Positions 51,697-59,356 of a stretch of 64,000 nt of DNA are shown piece after piece. The notes beneath the pieces are model-generated. The model saw nothing but the letters and a program-made list of their open reading frames with translations, was not told the origin of the DNA and did not search any database. A program made the position numbers and the translations under genes. Each line of letters starts with the position of its first letter. Within the stretch, counting starts at the first letter, position 1. Source of the stretch: Caulobacter sp. Root655 (GTDB taxonomy: Bacteria > Pseudomonadota > Alphaproteobacteria > Caulobacterales > Caulobacteraceae); NCBI RefSeq assembly GCF_001427665.1, contig NZ_LMHC01000027.1, positions 110,150 through 174,149 of the forward strand, given 5' to 3'.

Positions 51697-52411
51697 CTCC
51701 TGGGCGGCATCTGCTTCTGCGGTCTATGCGGCGGAGCCATGACCCTGCGGACCGGCAAGAACGGGGCGTATCGCTACTACACGTGCTCGAGCAAGGCCCG
51801 GATGCGGCTGCACTGGCATCACCATCCCCATGGGCCGGCTGGACGACGCCGTAGTCGGCCATCTGGAGCGCAAGCTCCTCCAGACCGATCGGCTCTGCAT
51901 GCTGATGGGCAATGTCCTCGACCGACGCGAGGAGTGGATCGAGCGTCGCCGCACCCACGTCGGAGAGCTGCGCAAGCGATCGGCCGAAGCGGCCAACAAG
52001 TTGACCCGGCTCTACTCGGCCATCGAGGACGGGCTCGTCGGCCAGGGCGCCGAGGGCCTGAAGGATCGCATCAGGGAGTTGGAGGCGATCAAGGTGGAAG
52101 CCAAGGTCGACGCGGACCGCGCCGAGGCCGCGATCGAGAAGCTTGGGCCGATGATCACGCCCGAAAGCATCGAGCGCATGGCGACCGCCGCGCGGGACGG
52201 CCTACGGGACGCGGACGGCAAGTATCGCCGCGCGCACGTGCGGTCCGTCGCTCAGCGCGTGGAGGTGCCGTCCACGGCCGAGATCAAGATCATGGGGGGT
52301 AGAACTGAACTGCTTCGCACCATGGCCGCCTCAGCAGGCGAGCACTCCGTGCTAGTCGAAGTTCGCAGTTCTAAATCGAAGTGGCGCACCCGACACGATT
52401 CGAACGTGTGA
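51697..52411 (+). pseudogene. Frameshifted C-terminal remnant of a large serine recombinase
   Basis: Frame 1 from 51697 encodes the recombinase zinc-ribbon half (CFCGLCGGAMTLRTGK, YYTCSS). Around 51800-51810 homology moves to frame 2 and continues with GCTGITIPMGRLDDAVVGHLERKLL and a coiled coil (residues AEAANKLTRLYSAIEDGL...). One indel separates the halves. The N-terminal catalytic resolvase domain with its serine is absent. The frame runs into the tRNA-derived att sequence at 52382, so the natural C-terminus is lost as well. A dead trace of an older mobile element. Confidence 0.8.
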
Positions 52412-52426
52412 CCTTTGCCTTCGGAG
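52382..52426 (-). other. Attachment site: 3' half of a tRNA-Arg(CCG) gene
   Basis: On the minus strand the 45 bases run from the anticodon loop (CTCCGAA) through GGCAA, the variable loop, a perfect T arm (ACACG-TTCGAAT-CGTGT), the acceptor strand CGGGTGC, G and CCA. The 5' half of a tRNA is not present on either side, and the match stops within the anticodon loop. This is the signature of a tyrosine-integrase attachment site, with the intact tRNA expected at the other end of the island. The CCA end points left, so the island extends rightward from here. Confidence 0.85.
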
Positions 52427-52612
52427 CGCGCAAAAGGGCCTTTCCCAATTTCACGCCAGAGCCGCCGATTTCCCTACAGGTGGTTGATATAGCTGGTATT
52501 TTAGATATTATAACTTCCGCGATCTTACGCAGCTACACGCCACGATTTGCTTCCGGATGCTTCCGTGGGGCTTCCGGAAAATCGAAGGCAAAGGTCAGGA
52601 AGGAAGGCAAAG

Positions 52613-53914
52613 GTGAGGCTCTCCAACCGCACGATAGAGGCTCTGGAAGTCCAGGCCGCCGACTACTTCGTCTGGGACGAGGAGCTTCCCGGCTTCGGCG
52701 TCCGGGTCTACGCGTCCGGTCGCAAGGCCTATCTGGTCCAATACCGTGTCAACCGCCGCACCCGGCGCCTGACGCTCGGCATCCACGGCGCCCTAACGCC
52801 TGAGATGGCCCGCAAGGAGGCCAAGATCAGGCTGGGGGACATCGCCAAGGGCGGCGACCCGGCCGAGGAGCGCAAGACCAACCGCGAGGGCCTGACGGTG
52901 CGCGAACTGTGCGACCGCTATCTCGCCGACGCCGAGATCGGCCTGGTTCCCGGCAAGCGCCGGATGCCCAAGAAGGCTTCCACCCTGAAATCCGACCGCA
53001 GCCGCATCGACGCCCACATCGTGCCGCTGCTGGGCTCGCGGCTGGTCAAGGAAGTGACCCGGGCCGACATCCACCAGTTCATGCGAGACGTCGCCCAGGG
53101 CAAAGCACGTCGCGACCGCAAGACCAAGCCGCGCGGCCGTTCGATCGTGCGCGGCGGCCTCGGCACGGCCGGCCGCACGCTCGGGCTCCTCGGCGGTCTC
53201 TACACCTACGCCGTTCGCATCGGGATCGTGGAGACCAACCCGGTCCACGGCATCGTCAAGCCGGCGTCCAATGTGCGCCAGCGCCGGCTCACCGAAGCCG
53301 AATACCGCACCTTCGGGGAGATCCTGCGGGAAGCCGAGGCTGAGGGCCACAACGAGACTGCCCTAACGATCATCAAGGTGCTGGCGCTGACCGGCTGCCG
53401 GCGCGGCGAGATCGAGAAACTGCGATGGGAAGAGGTCGATGAGGCGGGGCGCTGCTTCCGCTTGGCCGACACCAAGGAAGGGCGCTCGATCCGCCCCATC
53501 GGGCCCGAGGTCTTCGCCCTGCTCAATCAGCGCCGGCCGGCCAAGGCCAAGGGCTACGTGTTCGAGGGCGATGTCGCCGGCAAGCCTTTCGACGGCGTGC
53601 CCAAGGTCTGGGGCAAGACCGTCCGGCTCCAGCTGGAGGATGTGACGCCCCACGCGTTGCGTCACAGCTTCGCCAGCATGGCCAACGACCTGGGGTTCAC
53701 CGAGGCGACGATCGCCGCGCTCCTGGGGCACGCGGCCGGAACCACGACCAGCCGCTACGTCCATAATCTCGACGGCGTGCTGATCGCCGCCGCCGAGAAG
53801 GTGTCGGGCCATATCGCCGGCCTGATCCGCCAGATGGACGACGAGCGGCAGGGCATGCGTGCGCTGTTCGAGCAGTGGGGCACCGTCACGGAGCAGTGGG
53901 CGGACGCGGCCTGA
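52613..53914 (+). CDS. Tyrosine-type site-specific integrase of the genomic island
   Basis: A 433-aa phage-type integrase with an N-terminal arm-binding domain (LPGFGVRVYASGRKAYLVQYR), core-binding domain (about 95-200) and catalytic domain. Catalytic residues are R263 (TGCRRGE), K288, H347-x2-R350 (HALRH), H373 (LLGHA) and Y382 (SRYVH), all intact. GTG 52613 is chosen because AGGAAGG lies 6-8 bases upstream; a longer frame from 52547 lacks this. It lies 187 bases from the tRNA-Arg att site, its presumed target. CTTCCG occurs three times at about 10-base spacing just upstream (52550-52576). Confidence 0.92.
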   Translation: MRLSNRTIEALEVQAADYFVWDEELPGFGVRVYASGRKAYLVQYRVNRRTRRLTLGIHGALTPEMARKEAKIRLGDIAKGGDPAEERKTNREGLTVRELCDRYLADAEIGLVPGKRRMPKKASTLKSDRSRIDAHIVPLLGSRLVKEVTRADIHQFMRDVAQGKARRDRKTKPRGRSIVRGGLGTAGRTLGLLGGLYTYAVRIGIVETNPVHGIVKPASNVRQRRLTEAEYRTFGEILREAEAEGHNETALTIIKVLALTGCRRGEIEKLRWEEVDEAGRCFRLADTKEGRSIRPIGPEVFALLNQRRPAKAKGYVFEGDVAGKPFDGVPKVWGKTVRLQLEDVTPHALRHSFASMANDLGFTEATIAALLGHAAGTTTSRYVHNLDGVLIAAAEKVSGHIAGLIRQMDDERQGMRALFEQWGTVTEQWADAA

Positions 53915-53961
53915 CCTGGTCGCCGGCCGGTGCGCTGATCTGGGGAGGCTTTGTGAATCCA

Positions 53962-54022
53962 CTCGGGAGATCAGACGCAGGGCTATCGGGATATCACCCG
54001 CAGAGGTATCGGGATATCAGGC
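53962..54022. repeat. Iteron-like 23-bp direct repeats after the integrase gene
   Basis: TATCGGGATATCA occurs exactly at 53984-53996 and 54007-54019 with period 23, each followed by (CCC/GGC)GCA. A degenerate unit (CTCGGGAGATCAGACGCAG) precedes them. Two helical turns of spacing on one face of the DNA suggest binding sites for an integrase arm domain, an excisionase or a replication/partition protein. Confidence 0.65.
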
Positions 54023-54268
54023 GCACGAAGTGGTCTTAGCGCTTTGATGTGATTGGGGAATTCGGGCTCTTAACTAGAGTCTAACTAAGAATCTAACTTA
54101 GGTAGTAGTTGGGCGCTGTGGATCGCGCAGGCCAGCGCGCTTGTCGAAAGCGGCTTTCACGCCCTTTCTTGTGAAAAGCTGAAAGGGCGTGTTGGCTTTA
54201 AAGCGGATGCGTACATCATTCCGTACGTGCGTCGTACTTGTCGATGCACGCGTGCAAAGCGCACAAAA

Positions 54269-54395
54269 AGCAAATCACGAGCAAATCACGTTAACCGTTC
54301 GTTAACCGGAAAACGGCTGCAAAATCAGCTTGTTGATAAAGGTGTTTAGAACGTTTTGCGAACAACTCGCCGCTATAGCAAATCGCGAGCAAATC
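54269..54395. repeat. AGCAAATC(A/G)CG tandem repeats
   Basis: AGCAAATCACG is repeated exactly in tandem (54269-54279, 54280-54290). A second pair, AGCAAATCGCG then AGCAAATC, lies at 54377-54395. All four copies are in the same orientation within 130 bases, with two CGTTAACCG copies between. Iteron-like; the function could be origin, partition or recombination control. Confidence 0.6.
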
Positions 54396-54396
54396 T

Positions 54397-55845
54397 TTAT
54401 GCCCACGCCGGCACGTAGCCGGACTTCGGTGCGTGCGGGTCAGCCAGACGTATTTGCTGCGCGTCCGACGCGTCTCGAATTATGCGCGAAACCGCCGCAG
54501 CGTTGGTACTGCCCAATCCGAAGCGATCGCGCAAACTCGCATTGGTCATCTTCTGTCCCGCAAGCCAGCGTAGCGCCGCGTGTTGCGCGCATGCTCGTAC
54601 TCGTTCCGCCGGCGTCATGGATGCAAAACTGCGGGGGCCGTACAGCACGACGCGCACACTGTCCCCGTCCACGCGGAAATCGGGTGGCGGGAGCTGGAAT
54701 AGCTCCACGGACTTGAGCGCCTTATCGACGCCGCTGCCTTGCTCCTCGCAGATACCCATTCGCCGCATCAAGGCGGCAAGGCTTTCATTTCGTGACCTGG
54801 GCGGCATGTCGACAAACCTGGCCGGCTCCACCAGCGGCTTGCCCGGGTTCGTGATCTCCACCCGATCCGTGAAGATCTCAACCATCGGGCCGGCGCCCGT
54901 AACGGTCAGATCCTGGTGGATCAGAGCGTTGGCGACCAGTTCGCGAATGGCGATGTCGGGGTAGAGCGACCGCTCCTGGCGCAGCGCCTTCCCGATCTCC
55001 TCGTTACGAGGGAGCAGGCCGTCGATGTGGTCGATGACCGCCGTGAACCCCGCAGCATACCCCCGGGTCTCCTCGTATCTTCGAAGCGTCTCCGTCCGAT
55101 CGTTCCCCACATACTGGATCACCCTGACCGCTTTGCGTTCCAGGCCTTTGAAGAGAGAAAGCCGTTTGGCAAAGAGGATCGCGCCAAGATTGGTGACGTC
55201 CCATCGCTCCGCCGTCTCGCGGCGGATCAACCGATCCGCTTCAAGGCGCTCGAAAATTCCGGCCCGGTTATCCGGCAGCCTTTGCTTGGAGAGATCGAAG
55301 TAGGAGGCGTAATCGAGGTTCGTCAGGACGTCGTCGCTGGTTATGAAACTGAGCGCGACCCCCTGCTCCCAAGCGAACGGTCGCAGCTTCGCCCAAAGCG
55401 CGGCTTCGACCTCCTTGTGGTCGAGCAGCTTCGGCGTGGCGCTGCCGAGGCGAATATAGGCGACGCGATCGAAGGCGACGGGGCTGCTGGTAGCTGCTGG
55501 GATTTCGAGGACGATCAGCCGCCCGTCCGGATGCACCAGTTCCTGGAACTGAAGGTTCGGACAGGGGTCCAGCTTTTGGGCCAGCCACATCTGGAGACCC
55601 TGGTTTCCCACGGTCTCCACGTCTGGCTTGAAGGTGGTGCCCACCACTTCCCGGCTACCGTCTTCGATGCCCCAGATCATGTAGGCGGTTTCGCGGTCCG
55701 CGAGTCGGGCGCCATTTGCTAGACCGGAGACCGTAAGGGCGATCCGTTCTGGATTCGTGTTATTGGCCTTGAACTCAAACCAGTTCGCCTCAGCCTTATG
55801 GCGCCGAAGATCTTCAACGATGGCGAAGAGGCGGGCGGGGTTCAA
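54397..55845 (-). CDS. AlbA_2 (Schlafen-like) domain protein with GHKL-type ATPase domain
   Basis: A 482-aa protein. The N-terminal AlbA_2/Schlafen-AAA_4 domain shows EANWFEFKANN and the YIRLGSATPKL strand; a winged-helix region follows. The C-terminal part has RELVANALIHQDL and the VEITNPGKPLV segment of the RecG-C-terminal-like HATPase_c_4 domain. Proteins of this build are predicted nucleic-acid-linked regulators and are common on islands. The TTG at 55845 is favoured by GAGG six bases upstream; the frame runs on to 55956. Role unknown; possibly island regulation or defence. Confidence 0.8.
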   Translation of the reverse strand: MNPARLFAIVEDLRRHKAEANWFEFKANNTNPERIALTVSGLANGARLADRETAYMIWGIEDGSREVVGTTFKPDVETVGNQGLQMWLAQKLDPCPNLQFQELVHPDGRLIVLEIPAATSSPVAFDRVAYIRLGSATPKLLDHKEVEAALWAKLRPFAWEQGVALSFITSDDVLTNLDYASYFDLSKQRLPDNRAGIFERLEADRLIRRETAERWDVTNLGAILFAKRLSLFKGLERKAVRVIQYVGNDRTETLRRYEETRGYAAGFTAVIDHIDGLLPRNEEIGKALRQERSLYPDIAIRELVANALIHQDLTVTGAGPMVEIFTDRVEITNPGKPLVEPARFVDMPPRSRNESLAALMRRMGICEEQGSGVDKALKSVELFQLPPPDFRVDGDSVRVVLYGPRSFASMTPAERVRACAQHAALRWLAGQKMTNASLRDRFGLGSTNAAAVSRIIRDASDAQQIRLADPHAPKSGYVPAWA

Positions 55846-55962
55846 TCTGGACCTCTGGCTGGCACGGGTAGCACGGGCTCCCAAGTTCTGGTGCCTTAAC
55901 ATAGGGACCCACCACATTGGAGAGCACCACTCCGTCAAAGTCACGAGCACGGGCAACGGCGC

Positions 55963-56616
55963 CTATAGGGCCGTCCAGATCGCCGAGATCATTCGGCAGG
56001 CGCTCTCAAGGTCGTTCATCCGCCGAGTGTTGGCGTCGGGCGCCTGGAATAGTTCGCCGTGCTGCACATCAATGGACATGCAGAGACGATTAGAAACCGG
56101 CACGTTCGGCTGGAGGTTCTGATCGACGTGAAGGCGAACGAGCGTGGCGACATAAAGACCCATGTCTCGTCGCTTCGACCGTGCCGCGTCCGTATCTGCA
56201 TCGTCTTGCGTTAACCTGAGGACGGCAGCGCCGGCATGTTCGACTCCGCGAATAGGCGTCCGAACGAATAGATCCGCCCTAACTGAGACTTCGACACCAC
56301 CTAGATTGAGCTTCGGCTGCGCCTGTGGACCAGGCCGAAACGTGAAGGGTGAAATCTGATTAGTCATGGCCTGTATGGAGTGCAGGACCTCTATCGAGTT
56401 TCTGGCATCATCCTGGCGCAATGCGGATTCCGCTGCATCCTCCGCGCGCTGCTGAAACATTTGCTCAGCACTAGTTAACGGATTCACGCGCCTACTATCA
56501 TCTGATAGGAAGCCGGTCACGACCGGGCGGACATCCCGGTAGCGGATGATCGGCGGCGCTTGTGGCGCTTTGGATCGGCGGATGATCCCTAGCCGGGCGG
56601 TGTCAGATGACACCAT
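55963..56616 (-). CDS. Island protein of unknown function
   Basis: A 217-aa protein from ATG 56616. No family is recognised. The middle contains ordered-looking segments (GGVEVSVRADLFVRTP, GAAVLRLTQDD, MGLYVATLVRLHVDQNL, RLCMSIDVQHGELFQAP). Residues encoded just upstream of the ATG (ITANDLALYMV) also look protein-like but no start codon precedes them, so the true start may be a rare codon or the 5' end may be damaged. It is 117 bases upstream of the AlbA_2 gene and may be cotranscribed. Confidence 0.55.
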   Translation of the reverse strand: MVSSDTARLGIIRRSKAPQAPPIIRYRDVRPVVTGFLSDDSRRVNPLTSAEQMFQQRAEDAAESALRQDDARNSIEVLHSIQAMTNQISPFTFRPGPQAQPKLNLGGVEVSVRADLFVRTPIRGVEHAGAAVLRLTQDDADTDAARSKRRDMGLYVATLVRLHVDQNLQPNVPVSNRLCMSIDVQHGELFQAPDANTRRMNDLESACRMISAIWTAL

Positions 56617-56672
56617 GTATAGGGCTAGATCGTTCGCAGTGATCCGGGGCGTCGGACGTGGAGACAAAGCCA

Positions 56673-56915
56673 ATGGATGAAATCCTTGCGACCTCCAGCC
56701 TCGGCAACGGCTGCAACCTCCATATAGCCACGCTTTCGCGCAAGACGATAGCAAACGCGGGTTGCGACCATCTCGGGTATGGGGGCTATTTCGTCTTCGA
56801 AACCAGTGAGACGCCGGGCTCCAAGGGGATAACGGTTTTGGGCAAGGCGTCGTCTCTTGAGGCCGCGTTTCGGCTTATTGATCTCTGGAGCATCCGCCAG
56901 CCTGTCGCCGCCTAG
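56673..56915 (+). CDS. Small protein of unknown function
   Basis: An 80-aa protein from ATG 56673, which has GGAG nine bases upstream. Sequence is of balanced composition (MDEILATSSLGNGCNLHIA..., GYGGYFVFETSETPG), unlike the Arg-rich shadow frames nearby. It is divergent from the gene starting at 56616. No family recognised. The 250 bases after it hold no supported gene. Confidence 0.5.
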   Translation: MDEILATSSLGNGCNLHIATLSRKTIANAGCDHLGYGGYFVFETSETPGSKGITVLGKASSLEAAFRLIDLWSIRQPVAA

Positions 56916-57165
56916 GCGCTGCGCTTCTTGTAAGGCCCGCGCATCGACTCCCGCCCTTTCGCTGGGAGCCCGCACCTCGCTCCACGGGCGTGCGTTGACC
57001 AGAACCGACAATCGCTTTCGGCCCAAGTATGAGCCGCGAGGGTCCTGGATGCAGGGCCGTGCGACATTCCATTCCGACAAGTGCTCAGTGTGTCGGTCTG
57101 CGATCTAACGGGACAGCCCTTGAGCGTGGATGCAGCCGACTCTGCCTAGTCGGATGATCCGGCAG

Positions 57166-57405
57166 CTAGCCTGACGCACCTTTGTAGCCGCGCACGTAAA
57201 TTACCCTGTCAGGATGTGCGGCAAACTTTTCGTGCCACGTCGCGATGGTGTCGTCATACGCGGAGCTGGGTATCCGCAACACCATCCGAGTGGGGGAGTC
57301 TTCTATGGATTCCGACGCGCGGGGGCCGCCCACGTCGATTATGAACGCTTTCCCTGCAGCAGGTTGCGGCTTGGCACCCTTTCCAAGGAACACGATCTGG
57401 ACCAT
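57166..57405 (-). CDS. Small protein of unknown function
   Basis: A 79-aa protein with balanced composition and a plausible fold (MVQIVFLGKGAKPQ..., RMVLRIPSSAYDDTIATWHEKFAAHPDRVIYVRG). No family recognised and no strong ribosome-binding site. It lies 49 bases downstream of the membrane/coiled-coil gene on the same strand and might be the last gene of that operon. Confidence 0.45.
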   Translation of the reverse strand: MVQIVFLGKGAKPQPAAGKAFIIDVGGPRASESIEDSPTRMVLRIPSSAYDDTIATWHEKFAAHPDRVIYVRGYKGASG

Positions 57406-57454
57406 ACCAATACGTTAGTACGGATTGGCTCCCAGCAAAAGGGTGTGGCAAACT

Positions 57455-58087
57455 CTATGCAGCTGAAGCGAGTTCTTGCTCGCCCATCATCTCCTCCCAC
57501 TGTCGTAATTCTCGCCTCACGTCTTGAAGATCTGCCAGACGCGCTCTTAACCACTTCAACATCTGTGGGGCCGTGCATGAGGTCGTGCCCTGCCCACTAC
57601 AGGCGGCAGCGACATTAGCGGCCTTCTGGGCAGAAATGATAATTGCGGGATCGAGCGGAGCCGTGGGGAAAAGGGCGATCAAGCTTTGATGTACAATTTG
57701 GCTCGCGTGGATAGTATCCTGTTGCAAACTACACATATGTTGCACGTTAGGGCTTTCGTTAAGGCGATATTGCACAAGTGCTTCTTCAGTTTCGATCGCA
57801 ATTTCCACGCGGATTACAAGCGCTTCACAAGCCTTTAGGTACGCGCGGGCGCGCCTAGATTTCTCCACGCGCAGCGCCTGACGTTCGCGCCGTTCCAAAT
57901 CTCTCGCGGCTTCCTTTGCCTTGGCCTCAGCGAAGTTGGCGCGTCTGCTCTCATACCAAATTGCGAAGAAGCCCAGCCCAAGCGCTGCACTCGAAAGCAA
58001 TCCTTGATTGGCTTCAGCCCATGGCCAGGCACCATTGGCGTCGCAGATCCGCTCCCAGATCCATTTTAAGAACAGCGACAGATGCAT
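57455..58087 (-). CDS. Membrane-anchored coiled-coil protein
   Basis: A 210-aa protein. A hydrophobic segment at about 30-45 (LLSSAALGLGFFAIWY) is followed by a charged helix rich in Ala, Glu and Arg (47-85), predicted coiled coil. The C-terminal half is helical with three cysteines. No family recognised. It starts 63 bases after the AAA ATPase stop on the same strand with no obvious promoter between, so it may be the fourth component of the PIN/AAA operon. Confidence 0.6.
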   Translation of the reverse strand: MHLSLFLKWIWERICDANGAWPWAEANQGLLSSAALGLGFFAIWYESRRANFAEAKAKEAARDLERRERQALRVEKSRRARAYLKACEALVIRVEIAIETEEALVQYRLNESPNVQHMCSLQQDTIHASQIVHQSLIALFPTAPLDPAIIISAQKAANVAAACSGQGTTSCTAPQMLKWLRARLADLQDVRRELRQWEEMMGEQELASAA

Positions 58088-58150
58088 GGCGCGTGACTAC
58101 ATCCGATGTCGCTGTTGCTTCCAGCAAGCGAAAGGCGAGGCTAAATAATT

Positions 58151-59356
58151 CTAGCTTTTCGCCTCATGCTCACTTTTCTTATTTTCCACTATCCGATGAA
58201 GTTCTTCAAGCAATCGCGCTTGATTGCGCTCATCAGAAGATGGCGCTCCAGTCTTTCCAAAGAAAGCAGCCTTTAGGTCATCTTCTGTAATTAATGCGCG
58301 CGCCCGATCAAGAGAGATCTGAGTGGAAGTTTCCTGCTTAAATGCTCCAAGCTCGTGCTCAATATATACATCTGCGAATTTGCGAGCCTCATCGAGATCC
58401 TTCACTTGATGCAGCGCGGACCTCGCTTCAGCCTCAAATCCCAATCTCTGGAAAAGCGGATAGTTATAGTTGCGGAGATTATCGGCGCCGCGAGCTGTAG
58501 AGCCCGAGACGATCATTAGAGAATATCCGGAGTTCTGGCCGAATGCTTCGTCAAACAAATATCGAACGTCTTGCAAAAATGACTGCACGCGAGCAACGGG
58601 AACGCCGCTGGAAAAAATCGCCTCAACCTCGTCTAAGCAAATCATGACGCCGTTGAACAATTTTTGCTGGCGGGCGAGCGCGAACAGCTCGGTCATTACG
58701 CGGATCATTAGAGAGCCGCTAGAGAGGCGACCTGAAACTCGGAGATAGCGCCGATCAGTTGAGGTAAGCGTTTCTCCAACTATCCAGCGACGGCAGACAT
58801 CTAGTAAATTGGCGAAGTCGTAGCGCTGGCTCTGATCTTGGGGGACGTAACCGTCTTTCCCAGCCTCCACAAGTTTTAGAAGCGCATTCCGAAGGTCGAT
58901 CTGGCGAATAGGTCCGAGTTCACCGTTCTCGATGCGATTTACGATAGCAGACAAAAGATCGTGCTCTCCAACAAGCTTTACGTGCTCATCAGCAGCTCGG
59001 AAAATCTCTTTAACCAACACTATCGCGGAGCCAGTCCCAGCGAGGAACTCCACCGTCACGATTGGCAGGTTATTTTGTTTAACTTCGTATTGGCAATGGC
59101 GCTGGAAGTGCGACTTTCCCTGGCCCGTTCCGCCTAAGACGGCGAGGCTACGGCGCGCAATCTCCGGGCCGGCAATAGCGGTAACGCCAGCGGCGAATTT
59201 TTTGATCGCCTCTTCCTGATTGTAGATGACCTCGGGATAGATCGTTCGAGCGGGCGGGAATGGATTTCTCCGCATTCCATAGCTCGCAAGAAATTCGTTT
59301 TTCTGGGGCTCGCCGCTGACGACGCCCTTCAGCAGGTTGCCTAGCGTAGAAGTCAT
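58151..59356 (-). CDS. AAA ATPase (ExeA/BrxD-like P-loop protein)
   Basis: A 401-aa P-loop ATPase. An N-terminal segment YGMRRNPFPPARTIYPEVIYN resembles the NPF start of ExeA-like AAA proteins. Walker A is GGTGQGKS (75-82). Walker B is MICLDEVE with D242-E243. A sensor-like segment SLMIVSGST lies near 279-287. It overlaps the PIN gene by four bases (ATGA), so the two are translationally coupled and probably act together, with ATP hydrolysis gating or loading the nuclease. Resemblance to the BREX ATPase BrxD is only in general fold; no other BREX genes are present. Confidence 0.75.
   Translation of the reverse strand: MTSTLGNLLKGVVSGEPQKNEFLASYGMRRNPFPPARTIYPEVIYNQEEAIKKFAAGVTAIAGPEIARRSLAVLGGTGQGKSHFQRHCQYEVKQNNLPIVTVEFLAGTGSAIVLVKEIFRAADEHVKLVGEHDLLSAIVNRIENGELGPIRQIDLRNALLKLVEAGKDGYVPQDQSQRYDFANLLDVCRRWIVGETLTSTDRRYLRVSGRLSSGSLMIRVMTELFALARQQKLFNGVMICLDEVEAIFSSGVPVARVQSFLQDVRYLFDEAFGQNSGYSLMIVSGSTARGADNLRNYNYPLFQRLGFEAEARSALHQVKDLDEARKFADVYIEHELGAFKQETSTQISLDRARALITEDDLKAAFFGKTGAPSSDERNQARLLEELHRIVENKKSEHEAKS

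Larger units (their letters stand above)
53915..54396. other. Gene-free, repeat-bearing region downstream of the integrase gene
   Basis: A 482-base non-coding stretch of visibly lower GC between two convergent genes. It holds two clusters of short direct repeats (53962-54022 and 54269-54395, listed separately), CGTTAACCG repeated twice in tandem (54289-54309 region), and TCTAACT repeats near 54080. No protein frame is supported. Confidence 0.6.

Noticed and set aside
52382-52500. Complete tRNA gene at the att site
   Set aside because: Only the anticodon loop to CCA portion is present; sequence to the right does not supply the anticodon 5' strand, D arm or acceptor 5' strand.
53962-54395. CRISPR array
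   Set aside because: Repeat units are 11-13 bases with short or no spacers and only two to four copies; there are no cas genes.
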